Below are positions 14,002 through 22,061 of a DNA stretch of 25,853 nucleotides, piece by piece (position 1 is the stretch's first letter; every line of letters begins with the position of its first letter). The stretch lies in IMG/VR virus record IMGVR_UViG_3300005577_000078, positions 1 through 25,853 of that record; one strand, 5' to 3'. This stretch comes from a virus. Position numbers and translations under genes: made by a program. The notes beneath the pieces were generated by a model. It saw nothing but the letters and a program-made list of their open reading frames with translations. It was not told where the DNA came from and did no database searches.

Positions 14002-14543
14002 AAAATATTTTTGTGATTTTAAAAGATGGCTCTCAATGCTCCCTGGAGGAGTGGCAGAATCTATACGGGTTACCTGTAGGCTCTGACGCAATAGGCCGTC
14101 ATTTTAGTCTCAAAGACCCAAAGCTTGCCCAGGACTTACGAGACTATGGGCAACTCATAGTAAATGAATTGCTGGTAAGGGTGATGGATGCATTTAGAGA
14201 AGCGATTGACCTGCCGCTTACTATTAATTCATTTAACCGAACAGAAGAGAAACAGGCACAATTGAGGGCCGCAGGCTATCAGGCCGCAGAGCACTCGCCA
14301 CATGTGGCTAAGATGGCAGTAGACATCAATACTACCTCACCAGCACAGACCAGGGCATGGGTGATAATATTAAAAAATACTGCCGCTCAGATGGGTATCA
14401 AAATAAGAATAGGGTCTGAGCAGTATTTGAGTGTCGGTATGACCTTCATTCACTTTGATGTATGCCCAGAATTTTACGGAATCAATAAACCATTTAATAA
14501 ACAAGCCCATCCGGCGCCCTGGGAACAGGTGACCTATTGGTAA
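13998..14543 (+). CDS. Endolysin, M15-family peptidase
   Basis: This 181-residue protein has the zinc-peptidase marks of the M15 (D-Ala-D-Ala carboxypeptidase / VanY-like) family: INSFNRTEEKQ (76-86), AEHSPHVAKMAVDIN with candidate zinc ligands His102 and Asp109, and FIHFDV with His152 and Asp154. Such enzymes cleave peptidoglycan peptides and serve as phage endolysins. There is no signal peptide, so release would depend on the holin upstream. The N-terminal 40 residues are an extra region of unknown role. The ATGA overlap with the -1 frame of the upstream gene links it to the lysis cassette. Confidence 0.85.
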   Translation: MKNIFVILKDGSQCSLEEWQNLYGLPVGSDAIGRHFSLKDPKLAQDLRDYGQLIVNELLVRVMDAFREAIDLPLTINSFNRTEEKQAQLRAAGYQAAEHSPHVAKMAVDINTTSPAQTRAWVIILKNTAAQMGIKIRIGSEQYLSVGMTFIHFDVCPEFYGINKPFNKQAHPAPWEQVTYW

Positions 14544-14550
14544 TCATATT

Positions 14551-14991
14551 ATGGAAAAAAAATTAAACCATTTCTTCGCTACTCACTCAAAATGTACTGA
14601 GGTGCATGCTACCAGCAATGGACTGTTGTTTATACAAAAACATCACGCTGAAGCTCACGCCTGGGAGCTGAAAGACCGGACGATAAAGACCTATAAAAAG
14701 GATGACTATACCGGAGAAGATAGTAAGCCTAATGAACCGATCAGAGGCGTTACTGAGGATGATGTAATGAAAGGCTTAAAACTGAAAGCAGATGAGGAGG
14801 CGAAAGCCAAGGCTGACGCTGAAGAAAAAGAGTTAGAGGAACTTCTGAAAAAAGAAGAAGAGGAAAAAGCCAAAGCCAACGAAGAGGCTTTAGCCGCAGA
14901 GAATAATCTGAAATCTGGAGTAGTGGAAAATGCGCCAGAGGACGAAACTGCAAAAGCAAAAAAAGACACCGCTAAAAACAGCAATAAATAA
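14551..14991 (+). CDS. Small structural-region protein with charged coiled-coil tail
   Basis: This protein is 146 residues long. Residues 1-50 form a compact domain (HFFATHSKCTEVHATSNGLLFIQKHHAEAHAWELKD) that resembles a short protein found just upstream of the sheath gene in Bacteroidota Mu-like phages. Residues about 75-146 are a Lys/Glu/Ala-rich segment predicted to be a long helix or coiled coil. Its place just before the sheath gene, two bases away, points to a head-tail joining or tail-initiation role, comparable to gp38 in Mu by position only. Confidence 0.6.
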   Translation: MEKKLNHFFATHSKCTEVHATSNGLLFIQKHHAEAHAWELKDRTIKTYKKDDYTGEDSKPNEPIRGVTEDDVMKGLKLKADEEAKAKADAEEKELEELLKKEEEEKAKANEEALAAENNLKSGVVENAPEDETAKAKKDTAKNSNK

Positions 14992-14993
14992 TC

Positions 14994-16478
14994 ATGGGAA
15001 ACTTACCAAAAATAACGATCCTTTTTTCAAACGGAAACCTACTCCAGAGTATCACTGCTCTGGATGGTATAAGCGGCCTTGTGGGCACTGGATATACTCC
15101 TGCTCTCATTGGCGTACCTAAAACAGTCCTCAACCTGGACGATGCCGTAGCGCAGGGATTTACTGAAGACGATGAGCCAGTGGCCTATCGTCACCTCAAA
15201 GAGTTCTACCAGGAGGTAGCGGGTAATCAGGAGCTCCATATTATGCTCGTGCCAGATACGATGACACTGGCGCAAATGGTGGATGATACTGAAGCTGAAG
15301 GAGCAAAAAAACTCCTGAGAAATGCGGAGGGAGCAATACGCTTGCTCGCCATTTTCCGAAAACCTGACGACGCCTATAGTGGCGCCGGGTCTGACTTCAT
15401 TGACGCAGATGTAGAAGCCGCATTAACGATCTCAAAAGCATTTGCAGAGGCCAGACTGGCAGAGCTCTCCCCAATCAGGATACTGATAGAGGGGCGTGTC
15501 GCTAACTTTGAGGTAGCAGCTACCGCTAACTATCTGGTGACAGTAGCGGGGTCGGCAGGCGCTGTGGCTTCGCTCAGTGTAAATGACGGAGTTTCCGACA
15601 TTGTGCTGGGCTCTTATACCGTACAGACCTCTGACACTCCTACGCTTGTAGCGACAGGCTTAAGAGCGGCAATTGCTGCACTTACCAGCACTCACCATTA
15701 TGTACCCTCCGGCTCTGGAGCGAATGTACTTGTTACAGTGCCCGCAGGCCGTGGCTCAAATGCCAATAGCTATGCACTCACACAGCATAATACTGGCGCT
15801 GTCACTGGTACTATCACAGACTTTGCTGGCGGACAATTTGAAGTAACGAACACTCTTCAACCTAAAACATTTTCCAACGGATACGCTGGCGTAGTGCTTG
15901 GCGGAACGCTTGCGGATGGCTCGGCCTCTGTAGGAGAAGCGTTGGGACGTGCTGTAAAATATGGAGCTGAAATAAAAATAGGCAAAGTGGCCAACGGCCC
16001 TCTGTCAGTTCCAGGGCTAAGATATATAGGAGAGCAACAAATAAAAGACGTGCTCAACCTGGACAGCTTGGCAGGCGATGGATTCATCGTATTTATGAAA
16101 CATCCTCAAAAAGCCGGGTACTATTTCGGTATCGACAAGATGGCAAGTACTGACGATTATAGACTGCTGGCCTATGGCCGTATAGTAGACAAAGCCGCAG
16201 TGATAGCCGCCGCCACATATACCGAAGACCTGGAGGGAGAGGTAGACATAGACACACAGGGCCGAATCGACAGCCTTGCACTGTCTGCATTGGAAACAGA
16301 AATACTTCAGCAAATCGCCATCAACATGGGTAGCCAGATATCTGGAGTGTCTGTATACATCAACCCTGCACAAGACGTAATTACTAATGGAGTACTGGCA
16401 ATACAGATCAGTATAAAACCAAAAGGATATAAAACATTCATCAACGTAACGATAGGCTTAACAACCTTATCAGTTTAA
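14994..16478 (+). CDS. Contractile tail sheath protein
   Basis: This 494-residue protein would polymerise around the tail tube and contract to drive it through the cell surface. The C-terminal part is typical of sheath proteins: DGFIVFMKHPQKAGYYFGIDKMAS...YRLLAYGRIVDKAAVIAAATYTEDLEGEVDIDTQGRID, followed by a strand-rich end (GVSVYINPAQDVITNGVLAIQISIKPKGYKTFINVTIGL) that interlinks subunits. Residues about 178-283 form a separate beta-rich, Gly/Ser/Thr/Ala-rich domain that looks inserted, probably surface exposed. The gene pairs with the tube gene 12 bases downstream. Confidence 0.88.
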   Translation: MGNLPKITILFSNGNLLQSITALDGISGLVGTGYTPALIGVPKTVLNLDDAVAQGFTEDDEPVAYRHLKEFYQEVAGNQELHIMLVPDTMTLAQMVDDTEAEGAKKLLRNAEGAIRLLAIFRKPDDAYSGAGSDFIDADVEAALTISKAFAEARLAELSPIRILIEGRVANFEVAATANYLVTVAGSAGAVASLSVNDGVSDIVLGSYTVQTSDTPTLVATGLRAAIAALTSTHHYVPSGSGANVLVTVPAGRGSNANSYALTQHNTGAVTGTITDFAGGQFEVTNTLQPKTFSNGYAGVVLGGTLADGSASVGEALGRAVKYGAEIKIGKVANGPLSVPGLRYIGEQQIKDVLNLDSLAGDGFIVFMKHPQKAGYYFGIDKMASTDDYRLLAYGRIVDKAAVIAAATYTEDLEGEVDIDTQGRIDSLALSALETEILQQIAINMGSQISGVSVYINPAQDVITNGVLAIQISIKPKGYKTFINVTIGLTTLSV

Positions 16479-16490
16479 TAAATATCAGCT

Positions 16491-16934
16491 ATGGCAGAAA
16501 CAGCAATAACCACCAGTGAGTGTGCTTGGAGCGCAGTAAGTGTACAGGTATTAGGCCGTAAGCTTACAGGCCTTCGTGGATTTTCCAATAAAAAATCTGT
16601 GGAGAAAGAACCGCTTTATGCAAGTGGCCCCGATCCTGTAGACATCACCACAGGGAATAAAAAGTATGAGGGAAACCTAAAACTTTTAAAATATGAACTC
16701 GACCTCATGAATGACGCGGCGCAGGCTGCGGGATATGAGGACATCACAGAAGTACCTCACACTCTTATAAGTATTGTAACGCAATACAAGAAAAATGAGA
16801 CTGATCCTATTCGTACCATTTCTGCAATGGGCGTGGCCTTTATGGAAATGGATGAGGCTATGGAGCAGAATGCAAAAATGACAGAGGTGACTCTGAACTG
16901 GATTGCAATGAAAATAGTGCATACCAAAAGATAA
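16491..16934 (+). CDS. Tail tube protein (Mu gpM-like)
   Basis: This 147-residue protein follows the sheath gene, as the tube gene does in contractile phages. The sequence AWSAVSVQVLGRKLTGLRGFSNKKSVEKEPLYASGPDPVDITTGNKKYEGNLKLLKYELDLM matches the opening of tube proteins that form hexameric rings. The C-terminal part (TEVTLNWIAMKIVHTK) provides the closing strands. Assignment from position and pattern. Confidence 0.85.
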   Translation: MAETAITTSECAWSAVSVQVLGRKLTGLRGFSNKKSVEKEPLYASGPDPVDITTGNKKYEGNLKLLKYELDLMNDAAQAAGYEDITEVPHTLISIVTQYKKNETDPIRTISAMGVAFMEMDEAMEQNAKMTEVTLNWIAMKIVHTKR

Positions 16935-16956
16935 TAACCAATTAATCGCTTAGTAT

Positions 16957-17379
16957 ATGATTAAAGATAATCCAAAGAAATACGACTCTATGAAAGAACT
17001 TCAGGAGCGTGAAAGGAAAGAGCTCGAAAAAAAATACCACGAGCTCTGCAACGCTAAAGCCATAGAATTACATGGTGAAAAAACACTGAAGCAATGGAGT
17101 ATGGAGTATCAGGGCCTTTGGTATCTCTATATCCTCGATGATAAAGAGGAGGCGATAGAAAAATACTGTGTAATGAAATCCATTAATCGGGGCATCCTTT
17201 CTTTTGCAACTACTAAGATCGCAGACCAAGGATTATACGCCTTCCTGGAGGAGTGTATGAGACAGTGTTTCATTGCTGGAGATACAGAAATACTTGACAA
17301 AGACGAGTACTTCATTCCTGCGGCGATGAAATTCAACGCGATACTTGAAGGTAAAAAAGCGGGGCTCGTAAAAAGATAA
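16957..17379 (+). CDS. Tail assembly chaperone (upstream product)
   Basis: This 140-residue protein has a charged helical N-terminus (MKELQERERKELEKKYHELCNAKA) and a compact helical core. It occupies the invariant slot between tube and tape measure genes where phages encode a chaperone that coats the tape measure during tail assembly. The zero frame ends at TAA 17377-17379, but the -1 frame is open from 17355 to 17543 and has no start codon of its own near its beginning. That is the expected arrangement for a -1 programmed frameshift giving a longer second chaperone. Confidence 0.75.
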   Translation: MIKDNPKKYDSMKELQERERKELEKKYHELCNAKAIELHGEKTLKQWSMEYQGLWYLYILDDKEEAIEKYCVMKSINRGILSFATTKIADQGLYAFLEECMRQCFIAGDTEILDKDEYFIPAAMKFNAILEGKKAGLVKR

Positions 17380-17546
17380 GCGAGGCGGTAAAAAATTATC
17401 AAAATACTGGAATAGATTTCTATGAAACGCTAGTCGAGTATTATACCGGGCGTGACGCCTCGCTCCTCTCAGATGACGCCCTGGCCCGCAAAGTGGCCCA
17501 TATTTATAAGATTAGAATCATGGAAGCAAAATCCAATAAAATCTAA
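17355..17546 (+). CDS. Tail assembly chaperone, -1 frameshift extension
   Basis: In the -1 frame the sequence encodes ...KKISEAVKNYQNTGIDFYETLVEYYTGRDASLLSDDALARKVAHIYKIRIMEAKSNKI, ending at TAA 17544-17546, four bases before the tape measure start. It is acceptably protein-like and helical. The window in which ribosomes could shift is 17355-17379 and holds AAAAAA (17353-17358) and A AAA AGA (17370-17376); neither is a textbook heptamer, so the exact site is uncertain. The arrangement parallels lambda G/GT and Mu gp41/42. Confidence 0.7.
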   Translation, partial: KSGARKKISEAVKNYQNTGIDFYETLVEYYTGRDASLLSDDALARKVAHIYKIRIMEAKSNKI

Positions 17547-17550
17547 TAAA

Positions 17551-19323
17551 ATGAATCTTGATTTTTTTGTACGGATGAAAGACTTTATGAGCAGTGGGCT
17601 AGTGAAACTAGCCGCCACTGCTCAGTCGTCGTTTACAAAAGTACAGAATCAGGTAAATAAAGTAACTGGCAGAAACAAACTACTCTCCTCCAGTTTCAGC
17701 GAAATAGAGCGTAACATCCAACGAGTAGAGCAAGCTATTTCCACCAGTAGAATCCCCTCTCAAATACGAGCGGCCCGGCAAGAGCTGGAGAAGCTCCAGC
17801 GGATGGCCAATGGTCACTCCGGTAATACCAACAGACCAGGCGGCGGCGGATTGGCTGGCATGGCCCGTCAGTTCTTGCCTGCTTTGGGAGTGGCTGGTAT
17901 CATGGCCCTTGGAGGCTCTGCCCTGAGCAATGGACTGGAGGCGCAAGCCAGAAGTAAATCGTTTGAGGTGATGGCTGGCAAAGAAGCGGGCGGTAAACTA
18001 AATAACAATCTTACCAAGTACGCCCAAGATTCCATTTATGGAAATGAGGTTTTCCAAAACGCTCAAACCATGATGGGATTTGGCATTGACGCTAAGGATG
18101 TAATGCCGTCTATGAAAATGATAGGCGACATAGCCATGGGTGATGCCAATAAAATGAGCTCTCTTACTCTGGCCTTTAGTCAGGTGAAAGCCGCCGGAAA
18201 ACTCACAGGCCAGGACTTGCTCCAGTTTGTGAATGCGGGATTTAACCCGCTCCAGGTAATGGCAGAAAAAACAGGAGCCTCAATAGGAGACTTACGTAAA
18301 GCCGTCAGTGATGGCGCCGTCAGTTTTGAAATGGTGGAGGCGGCCTTTAAGACCGCTACCGGAGCAGGCGGCAAGTTCCACAATATGACTGAAGAAATAG
18401 CCAAAACTGACTTTGGCAAGATGAAAGCTTTTGAGGGACAACTGGAAGGCCTATCCGTAAAGGTAGGCGGTATGTTGGCTCCAGCGCTTGGCAACTTAAT
18501 ATCAAACTATCTTGTACCGTTGGTAAACTGGCTTTCTGCGGCGGCTACCTGGATACAAGAAAACTGGAATTGGATAGGGTTACTCGTAACAATGATAACG
18601 GCTGCGGCTGCGGCTTATAGCCTCCTGGCATTGTATACCAATGCCTTGGCAGCGGCGCAATGGCTATGGAATATAGCGTTATCAATGAACCCTATTGGGC
18701 TTGTAATAGCCGGGATAGCGGCATTAGTGGCAGGAGTACTCTACGCCTGGAATACTTTTGAAGGATTCAGGATGGTGATCTATGGCCTTTGGGGAGCGTT
18801 TAAGCAAGTCTTTGAAAATATAGGCGGAATGTTTAAAGCGATATTCCAACCCATCTTTGACGCCATACAGGCCATTAAAGACGGCGACTATGCCAAGGCT
18901 GGGATCGCAGTAGCAGAGATCGGCGCGAACATGGCAACCCTTGGAGCCTATGGTGGTTCAAAATATGTTGCTGAGGGAGGTCTTACCAAAGGGGTTGCTG
19001 ATGCCTATACCAATGGCGCTAAAGAGGGATTGAATAAAGCGGCCTCTGTAGGGACAACAAATAAGGATAGTGGAACGCCTTCGACAGCCGCGCCAAGTGA
19101 TGCATTTAATGCGCTCAAAGGATACAAGGGCGGTAGTGATGATAGTGCCGCAAAAGGCGTCACCAGCGCAGGGCCGCGAGTGATCAATATCAACGGAGTA
19201 AAATTTGCGGAGACGATCAACATTAAATCTGACAATTTGCCGCAGGCGGTTGATGAGATTGAAAAGAAGTTTGAGGAAATGTTTTTAAGAGTACTTAACA
19301 GTGGCGCTCAGCTTCAGGACTAA
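17551..19323 (+). CDS. Tape measure protein
   Basis: The protein has 590 residues from the ATG at 17551 (MNLDFFVRMKDFMSSG). An earlier in-frame ATG at 17452 would overlap the chaperone extension and add an implausible peptide. After an N-terminal coiled coil comes a tape-measure domain (about 120-320) with FEVMAGKEAGGKLNNNLTKYAQDSIYGNEVF, LTLAFSQVKAAGKLTGQDLLQFVNAGFNPLQVM and GAVSFEMVEAAFKTAT. Hydrophobic helices follow (about 345-400), including MNPIGLVIAGIAALVAGVLYAWNTFEG, as in proteins that insert into the host membrane during DNA entry. It is short for the class, implying a modest tail length. Confidence 0.92.
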   Translation: MNLDFFVRMKDFMSSGLVKLAATAQSSFTKVQNQVNKVTGRNKLLSSSFSEIERNIQRVEQAISTSRIPSQIRAARQELEKLQRMANGHSGNTNRPGGGGLAGMARQFLPALGVAGIMALGGSALSNGLEAQARSKSFEVMAGKEAGGKLNNNLTKYAQDSIYGNEVFQNAQTMMGFGIDAKDVMPSMKMIGDIAMGDANKMSSLTLAFSQVKAAGKLTGQDLLQFVNAGFNPLQVMAEKTGASIGDLRKAVSDGAVSFEMVEAAFKTATGAGGKFHNMTEEIAKTDFGKMKAFEGQLEGLSVKVGGMLAPALGNLISNYLVPLVNWLSAAATWIQENWNWIGLLVTMITAAAAAYSLLALYTNALAAAQWLWNIALSMNPIGLVIAGIAALVAGVLYAWNTFEGFRMVIYGLWGAFKQVFENIGGMFKAIFQPIFDAIQAIKDGDYAKAGIAVAEIGANMATLGAYGGSKYVAEGGLTKGVADAYTNGAKEGLNKAASVGTTNKDSGTPSTAAPSDAFNALKGYKGGSDDSAAKGVTSAGPRVININGVKFAETINIKSDNLPQAVDEIEKKFEEMFLRVLNSGAQLQD

Positions 19324-19937
19324 TGTCTACGATAGCAATAGAACTACAACAATTGTATTACCGACAGTTTGGTACAAAGCCAGTAATACCAGCAGCGCAA
19401 CCCAGGGCGGCAGATTTGCCGTTTTTAATTACTGGTAGTAATCCCGGAGCGCTTAGCGATAGAGGCTCTGCGCTAACAGCGGAATACAAAGGGCAAGAAA
19501 TATGGTTGCCTATAAAGTTCTTTGAATTAGATACAAAAGTATTTGGAGTTTCTGAGCTTCTGATCCCTTATGCCTCAATCAGTATCTCATCGAGCAAAAC
19601 GATAATAAAGACGCCACTCGCAGAAAGACGAGGTAGTGTAAGAGAGCAGTATAATATTGATGACTATAAAATAAATATTAAAGGGTTCATTGTTGGCTAT
19701 GACAAAAGCGGAATATACCCAATGTGGCCAGAGGATGAGATTATGGTTTTGAAAAAACTATATGAACTTAACGAAGCGATAAAGCTGGACAATGCATTGA
19801 CTAACGTGTTTATAGGGGATGACCATCGTGTGGTGATTGAGCACATAGATTTTCCAACAGTGGAAGGTGGAAAGAAAAATTACAGGCCTTTTACGATGAG
19901 CCTGGAGAGTGATAGCGTGTTTACCCTGGAGTTGTAA
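19323..19937 (+). CDS. DUF6046-like tail protein
   Basis: This 204-residue protein has the pattern GQEIWLPIKFFELD...LLIPYASISISSSKTIIKTPLAERRGSVREQYNIDDYKINIKGFIVG and FTMSLESDSVFTLEL. I recall this as the DUF6046 family, found next to tape measure and hub genes in Bacteroidota phages. By position it replaces the DNA-circularisation / gp43-like gene of Mu and probably links tape measure and hub. Its start overlaps the tape measure stop, and its stop overlaps the next start (TAATG). Confidence 0.75.
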   Translation: MSTIAIELQQLYYRQFGTKPVIPAAQPRAADLPFLITGSNPGALSDRGSALTAEYKGQEIWLPIKFFELDTKVFGVSELLIPYASISISSSKTIIKTPLAERRGSVREQYNIDDYKINIKGFIVGYDKSGIYPMWPEDEIMVLKKLYELNEAIKLDNALTNVFIGDDHRVVIEHIDFPTVEGGKKNYRPFTMSLESDSVFTLEL

Positions 19938-20908
19938 TGTTTGTAATGACAAGTAATATAACGATTGGAAGCTTTAAAAATATAAAGCCTCACTCCTTCC
20001 ACTGGGAACGGAGCCGTAGCAATTTTACCGACACTGCAAAAATAAAACTGCCAGCAATAGCCATGCTGAAGAAAGAAGGAGATCAATACCAGCGGGTGCA
20101 AACCGGACTCCAGTTTGAGGAGGGGATGAAGGTAGAAATAAACGCCGGGTATGGAGGAGCCAATGATTTGCAGTTTAAGGGCTTCGTGAGCCGTCGAAAT
20201 TTTACGATACCTATGGAGCTGGAATGTGAAGGATATGCGTACCAGCTTCGTAAAAAGATAGGATTCAACAAGAGTTATACCAATACCACAGTAAAGAAAA
20301 TATTAATAGACTTAATCGCGGGAACAGATATAAAACTAAGCGATGCTATTCCAGATGTACCGTTGGCGAAAGCCACATTTCAGAATGTGACCGGTACCCA
20401 GGTACTGGAATGGTTTAAAGAAAAATGTTTACTGACTGTATGTTTTGATTTTGATGTACTCTATGTCGGCCTCCTGGAAGTGTCGCCAACGATAGAAACA
20501 AAGTTTCGATTGGGCTGGAATACTGTAAAAGACGGAGAGCTGAAGTTTAACAATAAAAAAGAGTTTGCCGAGGTAAGGATCAATGTACAGAAGCGAGGGA
20601 AGAACGGTAAAAAAAGTAATGCAATTGTAGGCAAGAAAGATGGACAGGTGAAAGTGGTAAAATCTGTAATTGATGATCCGGTGATCCGCCAAAGGATAGC
20701 TGAACAGGTAAAAAATAATTTAGTAAACAAGGGATATGAGGGAAGTATCACCGCGTTTTTAAAACCTTTTGTACAACCTGGGCAATCAGTAAGTATTGAA
20801 GATACTAACTATCCAGAGCGGACCGGAAAATATTTTGTGACAGGTATAAAAGGTGAATTTGGAACAAGCGGAGGCCGACAAAAAATAATGATCGGTAATA
20901 GTTTATGA
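19937..20908 (+). CDS. Baseplate hub protein (late control gpD / Mu gp44-like)
   Basis: This protein has 323 residues. It begins with a beta domain in which the segment GMKVEINAGYGGANDLQFKGFVSRRNFTI is the usual hub feature of a unit field followed by an offset. It continues with helix-strand elements (TVKKILIDLIAGTDIKLSD, TGTQVLEWFKEKCLLTVCFDFD) and a C-terminal segment VQPGQSVSIEDTNYPERTGKYFVTGIKGEFGTSGGRQKI typical of gpD/gp27-like hubs, which form the base of the tail spike. An alternative start at 19949 would drop four residues. It overlaps the spike gene by four bases. Confidence 0.82.
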   Translation: MFVMTSNITIGSFKNIKPHSFHWERSRSNFTDTAKIKLPAIAMLKKEGDQYQRVQTGLQFEEGMKVEINAGYGGANDLQFKGFVSRRNFTIPMELECEGYAYQLRKKIGFNKSYTNTTVKKILIDLIAGTDIKLSDAIPDVPLAKATFQNVTGTQVLEWFKEKCLLTVCFDFDVLYVGLLEVSPTIETKFRLGWNTVKDGELKFNNKKEFAEVRINVQKRGKNGKKSNAIVGKKDGQVKVVKSVIDDPVIRQRIAEQVKNNLVNKGYEGSITAFLKPFVQPGQSVSIEDTNYPERTGKYFVTGIKGEFGTSGGRQKIMIGNSL

Positions 20909-21474
20909 CAAGAGAACAGGAGATCAGAGACGCATTAAGAGAGTTTGCAAGCAAGGTAGGGCCGTTGGGTTCTGTGCTTGGCACAGTAAAGAGTGTAGAT
21001 GAAGGGGCGTTTACCTGTGTGCTTTTTGATGAGGATAGTAATACTGAATTGATAGACGTAAGGCTAAGGCCCGTATTGGATGATAATGAGTTTTTCACGG
21101 TAATCCCGAAAGTAAACACCTGGGCTCTGGCCATAAGGATAGAAGAGGATGAGGACTGGATGATATTGGCCGTAGGTGAAGCCGATAAATGGAAACTTAA
21201 AATAGGCAATACTACTCAGGAGATAGATAGCAATGGAATAGTTTTTAATGGCGGTAGCCTGGGGGGAATGGCAAAGATCGCAGAGCTTAATAATAATTTT
21301 AATTCATTGAAAGTCTATTGTGAAGCAATGAAAGCGGCAATAGCCGCAGGGTTGAACGCTGTAGGAGTTGCCGAATTGGCCAACGGTGGAACCGGAGCCG
21401 CTGCATTTAATACAGCAATGGCAGCCCAATCTATTACCATTGAAAATATGGAAGATACTAAAGTGAAACACTGA
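20905..21474 (+). CDS. Baseplate spike / assembly protein (gpV, Mu gp45-like)
   Basis: This 189-residue protein has an N-terminal OB-like domain (GSVLGTVKSVDEGAFTCVLFDEDSNTELIDVRLRPVLDD...WALAIRIEEDEDWMILAVGEAD). A beta-helical stretch (KWKLKIGNTTQEIDSNGIVFNGGSLGG) and a helical, Ala-rich C-terminus follow. This is the layout of the membrane-piercing spike of contractile phages. It overlaps the hub gene by ATGA and shares one base with the next gene. Confidence 0.8.
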   Translation: MTREQEIRDALREFASKVGPLGSVLGTVKSVDEGAFTCVLFDEDSNTELIDVRLRPVLDDNEFFTVIPKVNTWALAIRIEEDEDWMILAVGEADKWKLKIGNTTQEIDSNGIVFNGGSLGGMAKIAELNNNFNSLKVYCEAMKAAIAAGLNAVGVAELANGGTGAAAFNTAMAAQSITIENMEDTKVKH

Positions 21475-21761
21475 TGAAAGACTTTCTATTGAGCGATACT
21501 GGAGATTTGAAAATTGAAAACGGAGACTTTGTGGTGGGGACAAGTGATGCTCAAAACCAACGCCTTTTGTTAATACTTCCTAAAGGGTCAATAAAAGAAT
21601 TTCCTACAGCAACTGTAGGGCTTAGTAGTTTTCTGGAGACTGAAGACGAGGCCGGAATGCTGCGAGAGATTCGTAACAGGTTTACTGATGATGGCATGGA
21701 AATAAAACAAATGGGATTTGATAAAGATGGTAATCTATTAATGGACCCGCAATATAAATGA
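21474..21761 (+). CDS. Baseplate wedge protein (Mu gp46-like, gp25/W family)
   Basis: This 95-residue protein starts MKDFLLSDTGDLKIENGDFVVGTSDAQNQRLLLILPKGSIKEFPTATVGL. The opening LxxxGDLxIxxGDFxVG, the QxxxLLLxxxKG motif and REIRNRFTDDG match the small baseplate wedge family of Mu gp46 and T4 gp25. It lies between spike and LysM-like genes, with end-to-start overlaps on both sides. Confidence 0.8.
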   Translation: MKDFLLSDTGDLKIENGDFVVGTSDAQNQRLLLILPKGSIKEFPTATVGLSSFLETEDEAGMLREIRNRFTDDGMEIKQMGFDKDGNLLMDPQYK

Positions 21762-22060
21762 TATCAGTGACCGTACAAGATGGGCAAACCATCATAGATA
21801 TAGCAATACAAGAGCTTGGCGATCCTGGGAGGATATTTGAGATCGCGGCTTTAAATAATATGTCAATTACTGATTTGCTGGTAGTAGGTTCTCAAATAAC
21901 AGTACCTGATTATGATCAGACAAAAAAGGAGATAGTGAAAATATTTTCAAACCAAAGTAATAAGCCCGCCTCCGGGTACTTTAGAAATGGGGCAAATGAT
22001 CCAGTAATAAAAGAAGGGATAGACTATTGGGCTATCAGAAACGATTTTATAGTATCATAA
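21758..22060 (+). CDS. LysM-domain tail protein (gpX-like)
   Basis: This 100-residue protein consists of an N-terminal LysM-like domain (about 4-51: VTVQDGQTIIDIAIQELGDPGRIFEIAALNNMSITDLLVVGSQITVPD) and a short C-terminal tail. The family contains tail protein X and related phage baseplate components that bind peptidoglycan or fasten the hub. It overlaps the wedge gene by four bases and is separated from the J-like gene by one base. Confidence 0.78.
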   Translation: MISVTVQDGQTIIDIAIQELGDPGRIFEIAALNNMSITDLLVVGSQITVPDYDQTKKEIVKIFSNQSNKPASGYFRNGANDPVIKEGIDYWAIRNDFIVS

Positions 22061-22061
22061 T

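Noticed and set aside
17452-17550. Longer start of the tape measure gene at 17452
   Set aside because: The extra peptide comes from the other frame of the chaperone extension; the ATG at 17551, just after that frame's stop, is the natural start.
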